DNA from: Prolixibacteraceae bacterium
GTDB taxonomy: Bacteria > Bacteroidota > Bacteroidia > Bacteroidales > Prolixibacteraceae
Direction of reading: 5' to 3'
Assembly: GCA_009782655.1 (NCBI GenBank)
Contig: WRIQ01000035.1
Coordinates: forward strand, 1-8,985
Length of the DNA: 8,985 bases
Made by a program: the position numbers and the translations under genes. The notes below the pieces were generated by a model. That model was not told the DNA's origin and searched no databases. It saw only the letters and a list, made by a program, of their open reading frames with translations. Positions 1 to 6,653 of the stretch are shown one piece after another (within the stretch, counting starts at the first letter, position 1; the number at the start of each line of letters is the position of its first letter).

Positions 1-745
1 CTGTATTGATCTCAATTTCTGCTATTTGCTTAGCAACGTCGACCGCCGCCTTTGCGCTTTGCGGTGTTTCTTCCGGAGCTATGGAAATCCAAGGTTCGAG
101 TTCGCTGTAAAATCGTTCGTCGATTCCGTAGATGCGTGCAAGATCTTCTTTTTTCCTAAATTTTCCGCCTTTGTCGCGATAGGTCGTCAGGTTTTTTAGT
201 TGTTGCTCGCTGAATCCCAGCTTTCTCAATTCTTCGTCCGTTGCATTGTTCGGATCAAAAAGGAAATGGCTTCTTTCGGCAATATTTTCTTTTGACCTCG
301 TTGCAACGGCAGGTTCGCCCGCTACCGCCAACTCAACAAACGGATAGATGGCGGCATAAATGCTGTCGGTCATCCCGTAGAGTTTCCTGAGATCTTCGCG
401 GTTTCGGAATTTTCCGCCTCTGTCGCGATAACGAATCAGATTATTCTTGATACTCAACGGCAAAGCTAATGTGTCCAAAGTTTCAGCATCAATTGTATTG
501 GGGTCGAAAGCAAAAAGGTGCTGATGTTTTCCGGCAGCGGCCTCATGTTCTTCGGCTTCGAGTTTTGCTATCATAAGTTTTACTTCCGTGAAATCGGGAG
601 ATTTCGAAAAGTTGATTTTGTCGGCTAACAGATTTAACGCCATAACAAAAAACAGAATCACAGACAACGCCGTGTAGCCTCGCCTCTCCGCTTTATTGAA
701 CCGAAAATAATCGTTGATGAGCTTTTTAAATCCGTCTTTGTTCAT
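1..745 (-). CDS. Membrane-anchored helix-hairpin-helix repeat protein (ComEA-like), 3' end cut by window
   Basis: Reading the minus strand from the ATG at 745 gives 248 codons with no stop before the window edge, so the C-terminus is missing. Residues 1-23 are basic and polar, about 24-41 form one hydrophobic segment (Ala-Leu-Ser-Val-Ile-Leu-Phe-Phe), and the rest is soluble. Two homologous units follow, at about 78-137 and 161-220. Each opens with Phe-Asp-Pro-Asn and contains YRD(R/K)GGKFR, then an (E)DL..(I/L)YG helix and a Tyr-rich end. A third unit begins at about 243 with IEINT. This is the layout of the helix-hairpin-helix (ComEA-type) proteins of Bacteroidota: an N-terminal anchor with DNA-binding HhH units, probably on the periplasmic side. 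In ComEA the fold binds DNA during uptake; the role here is inferred only from the fold. The gene lies 126 bp beyond the end of the transporter gene on the same strand. Confidence 0.88.
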   Translation of the reverse strand, partial: MNKDGFKKLINDYFRFNKAERRGYTALSVILFFVMALNLLADKINFSKSPDFTEVKLMIAKLEAEEHEAAAGKHQHLFAFDPNTIDAETLDTLALPLSIKNNLIRYRDRGGKFRNREDLRKLYGMTDSIYAAIYPFVELAVAGEPAVATRSKENIAERSHFLFDPNNATDEELRKLGFSEQQLKNLTTYRDKGGKFRKKEDLARIYGIDERFYSELEPWISIAPEETPQSAKAAVDVAKQIAEIEINT

Positions 746-781
746 TTTCAATCATCGTTGTCTGCAATCCGTGCAAGTTAG

Positions 782-814
782 ATAACATATTTATATTTTC
801 AAATAATATGTTAT
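782..814. repeat. AT-rich inverted repeat upstream of the HhH gene
   Basis: A perfect 9-bp inverted repeat has arms ATAACATAT (782-790) and ATATGTTAT (806-814) around a 15-nt AT-rich spacer. It lies 37-69 bp upstream of the HhH protein start on the minus strand, inside the 126-bp gap after the transporter gene. The position suits an operator or promoter-proximal element. On the minus strand the spacer reads TATTATTTG, close to but one base longer than the Bacteroidota -7 box TAnnTTTG. With no T-tract beside the arms it is not a convincing terminator. The function is inferred. Confidence 0.35.
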
Positions 815-871
815 TCGAGTATCTGCACCCCGGTAATGATGCCGGAAAGCGCAACCTGCGCATTTTTATTC

Positions 872-2242
872 TCAAAACCGCAATAATCCTATGCCGTTCA
901 GAAAGATAAAGGCGATGCAAAGCGGGGCGAGAAACCGTATGGCAAAATAGAAAAAGAGGAGTAATTTCGACTTGAGTTTGCCATTGTTTGTCAATTCGGC
1001 TTCTACTTTATCGCGGCCAAAAAACCACGCCACAAACAAAACAATGAAGAAACCGCCAAGCGGCAGCAGGATATTTGCCGATGTGTAATCGAGAAAATCG
1101 AAAATCATTTTCCCGAATATTTTCACTCCTTTCAAAGTTCCCCACGAAAGCGTGGCTACGATACCCAGAATTGAAACCAGTATTGCAGAAATCCAAGTTG
1201 CCGCTTTACGTTTTATTTTCAGTTCTTCAACAAAAAAAGCGACAATAACTTCGAGCAGCGAAATGGTTGAGGTAAGCGCCGCAACGGTCAACAAAACAAA
1301 GAATATTATCGAAAAGAAATAGCCGCCGCTCATCTGCCCGAAAATATTGGGCAGCGTCATGAAGACAAGCCCCTCGCCGGACATCGGAGGGATGTTAAAG
1401 GCAAAAACTGCCGGAAAAATTGCCAGTCCGGCAAGAATGGCAATCACTGTGTCGACCATTGCAACATACCCCGATGTTTTCATCAGATTGTTGTGTTTGG
1501 GCACGTAGGAGGCGTAGGTTATCAGCGTTCCCATGCCGATGCTCAACGAGAAAAACGCCTGTCCCAAAGCCTCAAGCACCGACCTTGGCGTTATCTTCGA
1601 AAAATCGGGCTTGAACAAAAACTTAACGCCTTCGGAGGCTCCGGGCAACGTAAGCGAACGGACGCAAAGAATGAGCAGGATGATCACCAGCAAGGGCATC
1701 AGAATTTTAGTGGATTTTTCAATTCCTTTCTTCACGCCCGACATGATGATCCACGCTGTTAATATCATGAATATGAAAAACCATAATAGCGGACGAAAAG
1801 AGCTGCTCCTGAATCCTGTAAACATTTCTTCGAGTTGCTCCGGTGTTTTCCCCGAAAAACCGTCGATAATCGACTGGTAAACATATTCGAGCGTCCATCC
1901 TGCAACGGCTGTGTAAAACGCCAGAATCATAAACGCCGCGCCAATGCCCATTATGCCAACCAAATACCAAGGCTTTCCGGGCGCCAATGCACGAAAGGAG
2001 CCGATGGCATTTTTATGCGCCGCACGGCCAATGACAAACTCCGACAACATAACGGGGATACCGATGGCCAGCACAAACCCCACATAGATCAGCAAAAAAG
2101 CGCCTCCTCCATTGGCGCCCGCAACATACGGGAATCGCCATATATTACCCAAGCCCACTGCCGACCCTGCGGTCGCTGCTATAATTCCAAATCGGGAACC
2201 AAATAACTCTCTGCTTTCGGAAATATTCTTCATTCTCCTCAT
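872..2242 (-). CDS. Sodium-dependent amino-acid transporter, NSS (SLC6/LeuT) family
   Basis: An inner-membrane symporter that should use the Na+ gradient to import an amino acid or related amine; the substrate cannot be read from sequence. The 456-aa product opens with the family signature in TM1 (residues 26-38, GSAVGLGNIWRFP), then GANGGGAF before TM2. TM6 contains FFSLSIGMG...TYASY (230-246) and TM8 contains ALTSTISLLE (322-331). Against LeuT, the Na2-site Thr354/Ser355 fall on T324/S325, Asn27 on N33 and Arg30 on R36. LeuT Thr254 aligns with S232 and Asn286 with D264. I count about 11 hydrophobic segments, the last at about 427-451, fewer than the 12 of LeuT but common among bacterial members. 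The start at 2242 is chosen because AGGAG sits only one base from the alternative ATG at 2233. It is 115 bp downstream of tamL, with its own candidate -7 box. Confidence 0.95.
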   Translation of the reverse strand: MRRMKNISESRELFGSRFGIIAATAGSAVGLGNIWRFPYVAGANGGGAFLLIYVGFVLAIGIPVMLSEFVIGRAAHKNAIGSFRALAPGKPWYLVGIMGIGAAFMILAFYTAVAGWTLEYVYQSIIDGFSGKTPEQLEEMFTGFRSSSFRPLLWFFIFMILTAWIIMSGVKKGIEKSTKILMPLLVIILLILCVRSLTLPGASEGVKFLFKPDFSKITPRSVLEALGQAFFSLSIGMGTLITYASYVPKHNNLMKTSGYVAMVDTVIAILAGLAIFPAVFAFNIPPMSGEGLVFMTLPNIFGQMSGGYFFSIIFFVLLTVAALTSTISLLEVIVAFFVEELKIKRKAATWISAILVSILGIVATLSWGTLKGVKIFGKMIFDFLDYTSANILLPLGGFFIVLFVAWFFGRDKVEAELTNNGKLKSKLLLFFYFAIRFLAPLCIAFIFLNGIGLLRF

Positions 2243-2300
2243 TTTTTAGATTGAAACCGCTCCGTTTGTTTTAAATTGAAAGATTAAATATGCAAAAATG

Positions 2301-2308
2301 CAAAAATA
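2301..2308 (-). promoter_or_regulatory. Candidate Bacteroidota -7 box for the NSS transporter gene
   Basis: The minus strand reads TATTTTTG, an exact match to the Bacteroidota sigma-factor -7 element TAnnTTTG. It would give a leader of about 50 nt to the start at 2242. No clear -33 TTTG lies at the usual distance. Next to it is a tandem 8-bp duplication (ATGCAAAA twice, 2290-2305 on the plus strand). The tract is A/T-rich, so a chance match is possible. Confidence 0.35.
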
Positions 2309-2357
2309 TTTCTTCAAAATGCTGTTTTGCATTATAATGAAGCTGTGGATGAATTTT

Positions 2358-4691
2358 CTAAAACGGGTATCCGATGGCAAAAGAAAGGTTAAAATCATTT
2401 CCCGTGGGGCGGCGATCCCCGATAATCCACCCTCTGTTTTGCAGTTGCGCAGGGTCGCGCAATTTCATTCCCAAATCGAGCCTGAAAATAAAAAAATCGA
2501 AATCGAACCTCACTCCCATTCCCGTTCCCAGAGCAATCTGCTTGTAAAAATCCTTCATCCGAAATTGCGCCCCCTCGCGATTATCTTTTTCGTTGATTGC
2601 CCATATATTTCCGGCGTCGAGAAAAAAGGCACCTCCAAGAAAGCTGACCAGCCTGAAACGGTATTCCAGATTGGCCTCGATTTTAATATCGCCCGACTGG
2701 TTGGGGTAAGAGTTTGCCGGTGCTTTATAGGTTCCGGGCCCCAGCGAGCGCACCGACCATGCACGAATTCCATTGGCGCCACCCGTGAAATATTTCTTTT
2801 CGAAAGGCAATACGTCGAAATTTCCGTATGGCGCTCCCACACCCACAAAAGCCCGCCCCACAATTGAACTGAAGCGGTCGAGCATAAACCCGCGCCTGTA
2901 TTCAATATCGCCTTTCACATATTGCGCATACCTCAAATTCAGAAATTTGTAATATTCCTGCGGCGCCAAATTCAACGAATCCGCCGGCGCTACTCTCTTT
3001 TTTGCATTTGTTACGCCCGAAATAAGGTTCAGCAGGTTTCCCGACGATTCGACAGAGAAACGCACATAATTGTAATTTCGCCGCGTATTCAGCGTTTGCG
3101 TGTTATACACAAACGAATAATTCATTGCCATTATCAGGTGGTTGGTGAAACTGCTTTTGATATAAAGGTCTTGTATGGATTCCAGAAAATCTTCGTTGAA
3201 GCGCGACAACGCCACCATGTTGAAATCAATGATATTCCATGTATGCGAGATTCTTTCCGACCCCATCCATTCGTATCCGGTGCGAAGCGATGATATGGTG
3301 CGAGTGTAGTCGGGGCGGCGCTGATAGTTATAACCCAGCGAGAAAAATGTTTTCGGCGCCGACGAGCGGAAAACGCCCCATGGCAATTTCATCCCTATCA
3401 ACTTGGGAACCATTAAACTTGATTCGACGCCAAACTCCCGCGTATTGAAATCGGATTTTTCATCGCGGATTAACGTTTGCTGACGTTCTAAAGCACCTTT
3501 GACTCTCAATTGAAAATTTTCCGCTCCGCGAAACAGGTTGCGGTGGGTATAATTAACATTTCCGGCTACACCCAAGTTCCCCGATGTATTTGTCCCTTCA
3601 ACATCGAAAGAAACCAGTTGTCGGCTCAAAGGCGCCAAATCAACGAAGCAGTTCAGCAGAAAGGAATCGACTTCGCTTTTATCCTCCTGAAAATATATGT
3701 TTATAAAACGGAACTGCTTGAGCCGGTTCAATCCCTGAAATGTTTCCTCCGTCTCTTTCAGTCTATACAATTCGTTGGATTCAAGCTGATTAAAACGCGT
3801 CAATAGTTTTGGCTTGTAATACGAATTCCTGAAATGGAATGTATTATTTTCCTGCCTGACCGTATCGTCGTTCAGTCGGTATTTTGCGCTTGGGAAAGGA
3901 TCGTCGGACAAAACAGACCAATTGAAATGCTTGATTTTATATGGATTAAGAATCCTTACGGAATCAATCGGATTATCGGAGGGGAGTTCAATTGTCAGAA
4001 CAAGGTCGGCCGTATTTTGTCCTTTCAAGGTATCGGCGTCGAAAAAAATCATCTCTTTCGACAAATAGTAATAGCCTCTGTTGCGGTAAAAGTTTGCCAG
4101 ATTTTCCCTTTCGCGGTCGAGGAAGTCCAAATCAAATCGCCGACCGCTGCGAAAAATACGCGAGGTATACTCTTCGGTGTATAAACGCTCAAGCTCAGGA
4201 AATTTAATTACCGCATCTGCTTTCCCGATACGGTAAATTTCACCCGTATTCACCTGATAGGTCAGCTTGGTTTTTCTGTCGTTCTTCATCGGCCTCACCA
4301 AATAATCGACTTTGCCGTGATAATAACCTTTATTGTGCAGATAATGAATCAACTGTTCCTGCGATTTATCTGCCAGAGCTTCGTCGAAAATCTGCGGCGG
4401 TTCGCCCGCTCTTTTTAACCAGTGGTCATCTTTTTTCTTCGATGAGAGATTATACAGCCAAAGATGAAACTTCAAAAAACCGAAAATTTTGGTGTTTTCT
4501 TTCTGCTTTATATAGCCTCTCATCTCCTCTTTGTCGATATCGGAATTGTCGATCTGAATTTTTACGTTGCTCAACAACGATTCGTCATCTGCAACATAAC
4601 GCGTTGTCGAACAAGAAATTATTGTCAGCATCGCCGCCAGAAAACAAAAGCGCTGCGCAACAAATTTTATGTATTTTGTGCAACTATTCAA
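2358..4691 (-). CDS. tamL: TamL-like outer-membrane lipoprotein of the BamA/TamA family
   Basis: A 777-aa outer-membrane protein predicted to help insert or translocate proteins at the outer membrane. The N-terminus has basic residues (K6, K9, R14), a hydrophobic core and a lipobox ending ISC, so Cys27 should be lipidated; CSTTRYV follows, as is typical of TamL proteins. Residues about 38-355 contain repeated POTRA-like segments, with GYY-centred turns near 122 and 206 (NKGYYHGKV, NRGYYYL). From about 360 to the end there are alternating aromatic/polar strands of a 16-strand-type barrel. An IRAW motif at 642-645 occupies the place of the conserved (V/I)RG(F/Y) of loop 6, and the chain ends in Phe777 after GYP. 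The start is TTG: the frame closes with TAG six codons upstream, and the first internal ATG (Met21) would leave only six residues before the lipobox Cys. The gene is divergent from the TrmH gene with a 152-bp gap. In Bacteroidota TamL often accompanies TamB; no tamB lies in the window. Confidence 0.9.
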   Translation of the reverse strand: MNSCTKYIKFVAQRFCFLAAMLTIISCSTTRYVADDESLLSNVKIQIDNSDIDKEEMRGYIKQKENTKIFGFLKFHLWLYNLSSKKKDDHWLKRAGEPPQIFDEALADKSQEQLIHYLHNKGYYHGKVDYLVRPMKNDRKTKLTYQVNTGEIYRIGKADAVIKFPELERLYTEEYTSRIFRSGRRFDLDFLDRERENLANFYRNRGYYYLSKEMIFFDADTLKGQNTADLVLTIELPSDNPIDSVRILNPYKIKHFNWSVLSDDPFPSAKYRLNDDTVRQENNTFHFRNSYYKPKLLTRFNQLESNELYRLKETEETFQGLNRLKQFRFINIYFQEDKSEVDSFLLNCFVDLAPLSRQLVSFDVEGTNTSGNLGVAGNVNYTHRNLFRGAENFQLRVKGALERQQTLIRDEKSDFNTREFGVESSLMVPKLIGMKLPWGVFRSSAPKTFFSLGYNYQRRPDYTRTISSLRTGYEWMGSERISHTWNIIDFNMVALSRFNEDFLESIQDLYIKSSFTNHLIMAMNYSFVYNTQTLNTRRNYNYVRFSVESSGNLLNLISGVTNAKKRVAPADSLNLAPQEYYKFLNLRYAQYVKGDIEYRRGFMLDRFSSIVGRAFVGVGAPYGNFDVLPFEKKYFTGGANGIRAWSVRSLGPGTYKAPANSYPNQSGDIKIEANLEYRFRLVSFLGGAFFLDAGNIWAINEKDNREGAQFRMKDFYKQIALGTGMGVRFDFDFFIFRLDLGMKLRDPAQLQNRGWIIGDRRPTGNDFNLSFAIGYPF

Positions 4692-4709
4692 TCCTGTTTT
4701 TCGTTTCTA

Positions 4710-4717
4710 CAAATATA
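4710..4717 (-). promoter_or_regulatory. Candidate -7 promoter box for tamL
   Basis: The minus strand reads TATATTTG, an exact TAnnTTTG match, 18 bp upstream of the TTG start. This implies a short leader of about 10-15 nt. A clear -33 TTTG is not seen at standard spacing; a TTTC lies closer than usual. The 152-bp gap to the divergent methyltransferase gene shows no comparable box on the plus strand. Confidence 0.45.
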
Positions 4718-4843
4718 GCGAAAGTTGAAAGGAAACGGGAGCTTGCTCACATTTTCCCGAAACGCACTCCATATTCTGTAAAAATTGTGGCGCGCTTATT
4801 CGCAAAAATATTATTTTCACAACACGACAAAGAATGATTTATT

Positions 4844-5626
4844 GTGATTGGCAAAAATAAAATAAAACTTATCAAATCGCTGGAATACAAAAAATTCCGA
4901 TTGAAAAACAATTTATTTCCGGCTGAGGGTAACAAAATTGTTACCGAACTTCTCCGAAACGGCATGGAAGTCGCCGAGATTTTCGCAACGCCCGAATTTC
5001 TGCTCAGTGTGGAATCCTATTTAGGCTCAGGGGTTGAAATCACGGAAATTTCCAAATCGGAAATTGAAAAGGCGAGTTTGCTAAAATCGCCGCAGGATGT
5101 TCTGGCGCTCTGCCCGATTCCGCAATATAACATCGAAGAAGCGGAACCTTCCGAAAATCTCGTTTTGTGCCTCGACGGGATTCAGGATCCGGGCAACTTG
5201 GGCACCATTCTCCGTCTTGCCGATTGGTTTGGCATTCAAGATATTATATGCTCGGACGACAGCGTCGACATATACAATCCCAAATCCATTCAGGCGTCGA
5301 TGGGTTCCTTCAGCCGCGTCAAAGTTCATTATTGCAATTTGCCCGATTATTTTTCGACAATTCCTACCGCCATATATATCTCCGGCGCTTTTCTCGAAGG
5401 TGAAAATATTTATGAAACCCCGCTCTCCCGCAACGGAATTATTGTTATGGGCAACGAGGGGAAAGGCATTCAGCCCGCTTTGTTTCCGTTTATCAGAACC
5501 CGATTCCACATTCCATCATTCTCTGCAAATGTTTTGCATGCCGAATCGCTCAATGTGGCTATGGCAACGGCAATTGTTTGTTCCGAGTTCAGGCGCCGCA
5601 ACCCGCTATTCAAAATGGAACGATAA
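4844..5626 (+). CDS. TrmH/SpoU-family RNA 2'-O-ribose methyltransferase
   Basis: A cytoplasmic SAM-dependent enzyme predicted to methylate the 2'-OH of a ribose in tRNA or rRNA; the target base cannot be assigned. The 260-aa product has an L30-like substrate-binding domain (about 8-95, including a FPAEGNKIV segment) and a C-terminal SPOUT domain with a trefoil knot. All three SpoU motifs are present: motif 1 DPGNLGTILRLA (115-126, catalytic-type Arg124), motif 2 NPKSIQASMGS (145-155) and motif 3 NEGKGI (204-209) with AESLNVAMATAI (233-244). The start is GTG at 4844: a TGA closes the frame three codons upstream, and GTG gives MIGKNKIKLIKSLE, the usual N-terminus of this family. The ATG at 4834 is out of frame. 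Its last 21 bp, including the stop, overlap the 3' end of the convergent porT gene. Confidence 0.95.
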   Translation: MIGKNKIKLIKSLEYKKFRLKNNLFPAEGNKIVTELLRNGMEVAEIFATPEFLLSVESYLGSGVEITEISKSEIEKASLLKSPQDVLALCPIPQYNIEEAEPSENLVLCLDGIQDPGNLGTILRLADWFGIQDIICSDDSVDIYNPKSIQASMGSFSRVKVHYCNLPDYFSTIPTAIYISGAFLEGENIYETPLSRNGIIVMGNEGKGIQPALFPFIRTRFHIPSFSANVLHAESLNVAMATAIVCSEFRRRNPLFKMER

Positions 5627-6370
5627 AGTGAAGATATTCGAGTGCAGCGAGCGCAACGCATCGGTATAATAATGCCGTTGCGTATTGTTGGGGCCCACGG
5701 TCAACTGATTGTTCAGGCCGATGCTAACTTTTGCCTCGATGGAAAGACGGAAAAAAATCAAATATGTATCCCATCCTGCACCCACTTCGCCATAAAAACC
5801 ATTTCGCGTCAATCCCACCAAATCCTGCTCTGCCGCTTTCGATATATCAACTCTGTATGCTCCCCCGAAAATCACATACGGCCGCCCGTTGTTGATGCGG
5901 TGCGCCTTGTATTTGAAATGAACCGGAAAATCGAGGAATGTGGATTTTATGGAATAATCGTATTGCTTCTCCGTGAAATTGAAATAATTGTCAATAACTT
6001 CGATATTATATTTCAACTTCCTTTCTCCAAAGGACATCCCGGGCAAAAAACGCAACTCCAGATATTGCGAAACCCGCAAACTCGTAATGATGCCCACCGT
6101 AAATCCGGGAATCAGTTTGGCAACATCGGCTCTCACCTGCGAGCGGGAAGTAATATCGGGACCTCCTGCCCAATCACGGTAGACAAAATGGGGATTTTCG
6201 CCTATATATTCATAGTTGCGAACGCTGAAATCGAGATAATTCAGCCCCAGCGTAAATCCGAAATGCAAGGTTTTATTGTCGAAAGTCGACAATAAATTTA
6301 TCTTGTTACGTTGTCCCAAAGCAACTCCGCAAACCGAAAATAGTATGAATACCAGTAATGCCCTCTTCAC
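5606..6370 (-). CDS. porT: PorT, type IX secretion system outer-membrane beta-barrel protein
   Basis: PorT/SprT is an integral outer-membrane protein required for the Bacteroidota type IX secretion system, which exports proteins carrying C-terminal sorting domains. The 254-aa product (P. gingivalis PorT is of similar size) has a Sec signal peptide, with hydrophobic residues about 4-17 and likely cleavage after Ala-Leu-Gly19. The mature part is an eight-strand-type barrel. Family-typical stretches are FGFTLGLNYLDFSVRN (37-52), ELRFLPGMSFGERKL (105-119), STFLDFPVHFKYK (143-155), RPYVIFGGAYRVDI (163-176), KVSIGLNNQL (214-223) and the end SNIFTLSFHFE (244-254). The start is GTG at 6370, which puts the basic residues MKR directly before the hydrophobic core. 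The 3' end overlaps the TrmH gene by 21 bp tail to tail. No ubiE, a frequent porT neighbour, is adjacent. The alternative, an unspecialised PorT-family outer-membrane beta-barrel protein, is less likely given these motifs. Confidence 0.88.
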   Translation of the reverse strand: MKRALLVFILFSVCGVALGQRNKINLLSTFDNKTLHFGFTLGLNYLDFSVRNYEYIGENPHFVYRDWAGGPDITSRSQVRADVAKLIPGFTVGIITSLRVSQYLELRFLPGMSFGERKLKYNIEVIDNYFNFTEKQYDYSIKSTFLDFPVHFKYKAHRINNGRPYVIFGGAYRVDISKAAEQDLVGLTRNGFYGEVGAGWDTYLIFFRLSIEAKVSIGLNNQLTVGPNNTQRHYYTDALRSLHSNIFTLSFHFE

Positions 6371-6377
6371 ATTTATA

Positions 6378-6385
6378 CAAATTTA
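6378..6385 (-). promoter_or_regulatory. Candidate -7 promoter box for porT
   Basis: The minus strand reads TAAATTTG, an exact TAnnTTTG match, ending only 7 bp before the GTG start at 6370. If used, the porT transcript would be leaderless or nearly so. No clear -33 box is visible and the tract is AT-rich, so the match may be coincidental. Confidence 0.3.
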
Positions 6386-6653
6386 TATCACTAAAACCGC
6401 GAACGCCGGGTTTTATTGTGTTATGCCCGAATAGTTGCCGCAAGCATGAAGCTATAAACAGGGATGCACACAGGAAACAAATAAACCTGAAAGAATTTGA
6501 ACCTGCATTGCAACGGCGGAAATTTGCCGCCGAAATATAAGAAAAGCAAAAAATTTTGTTCGGCGCGATTTCTTCTATCGAACGGAACATTCCTGACGGA
6601 ATGTGGGTTAATTCTTAATTTTTAATTGCTTTCAATTCTCAATCCTGAAAAAC
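6386..6653. other. Non-coding gap between the glycosyltransferase gene and porT, with two stem-loops
   Basis: No gene is supported here. Two perfect inverted repeats stand out. The first, 6514-6532, has arms CGGCGG/CCGCCG around a 7-nt loop. The second, 6587-6604, has arms ACATTCC/GGAATGT around the 4-nt loop TGAC. Beside the second, 6605-6650 is an AT-rich tract with repeated AATTCTTAATTTTTAATT-like words. Neither stem is followed by a T-run in the minus-strand direction, so they are not clear terminators for the glycosyltransferase gene, although the second is well placed to end its transcript. The hairpin plus AT tract resembles dispersed intergenic repeats, but this is inference. Confidence 0.4.

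Noticed and set aside
2318..2333. Hairpin AATGC/GCATT after the tamL stop as a possible terminator
   Set aside because: The stem is only 5 bp and AT-containing, and on the minus strand it is followed by TTGAAG rather than a T-run; too weak to call.
2298..2867. 189-codon open frame on the plus strand inside tamL
   Set aside because: It is antisense to the barrel-coding part of tamL, its translation has no family-like pattern or signal, and tamL is strongly supported over the same bases.
4692..4843. Possible bidirectional promoter or riboswitch between tamL and the TrmH gene
   Set aside because: Only a tamL-side -7 box is seen. No plus-strand box and no structured or conserved RNA motif could be recognised.
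5097..5669. 190-codon open frame on the plus strand overlapping the TrmH gene in another frame
   Set aside because: The SpoU motifs lie in the 4844-5626 frame; this one is Arg/Pro/Ser-rich shadow sequence.
5642..6295. 217-codon open frame on the plus strand opposite porT
   Set aside because: It mirrors porT codon structure and has no recognisable domains; porT carries a signal peptide and family motifs throughout.
5606..6370. PorT as a lipoprotein, from Cys14 in the N-terminal segment
   Set aside because: The residues before Cys14 (Phe-Ser-Val) do not fit a lipobox, while Ala-Leu-Gly19 gives a standard signal peptidase I site.
6306..6590. 94-codon open frame on the minus strand upstream of and overlapping the porT start
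   Set aside because: It overlaps the porT signal-peptide region in another frame, is Cys/Phe-rich without any family pattern, and runs through both stem-loop regions; no initiation evidence.
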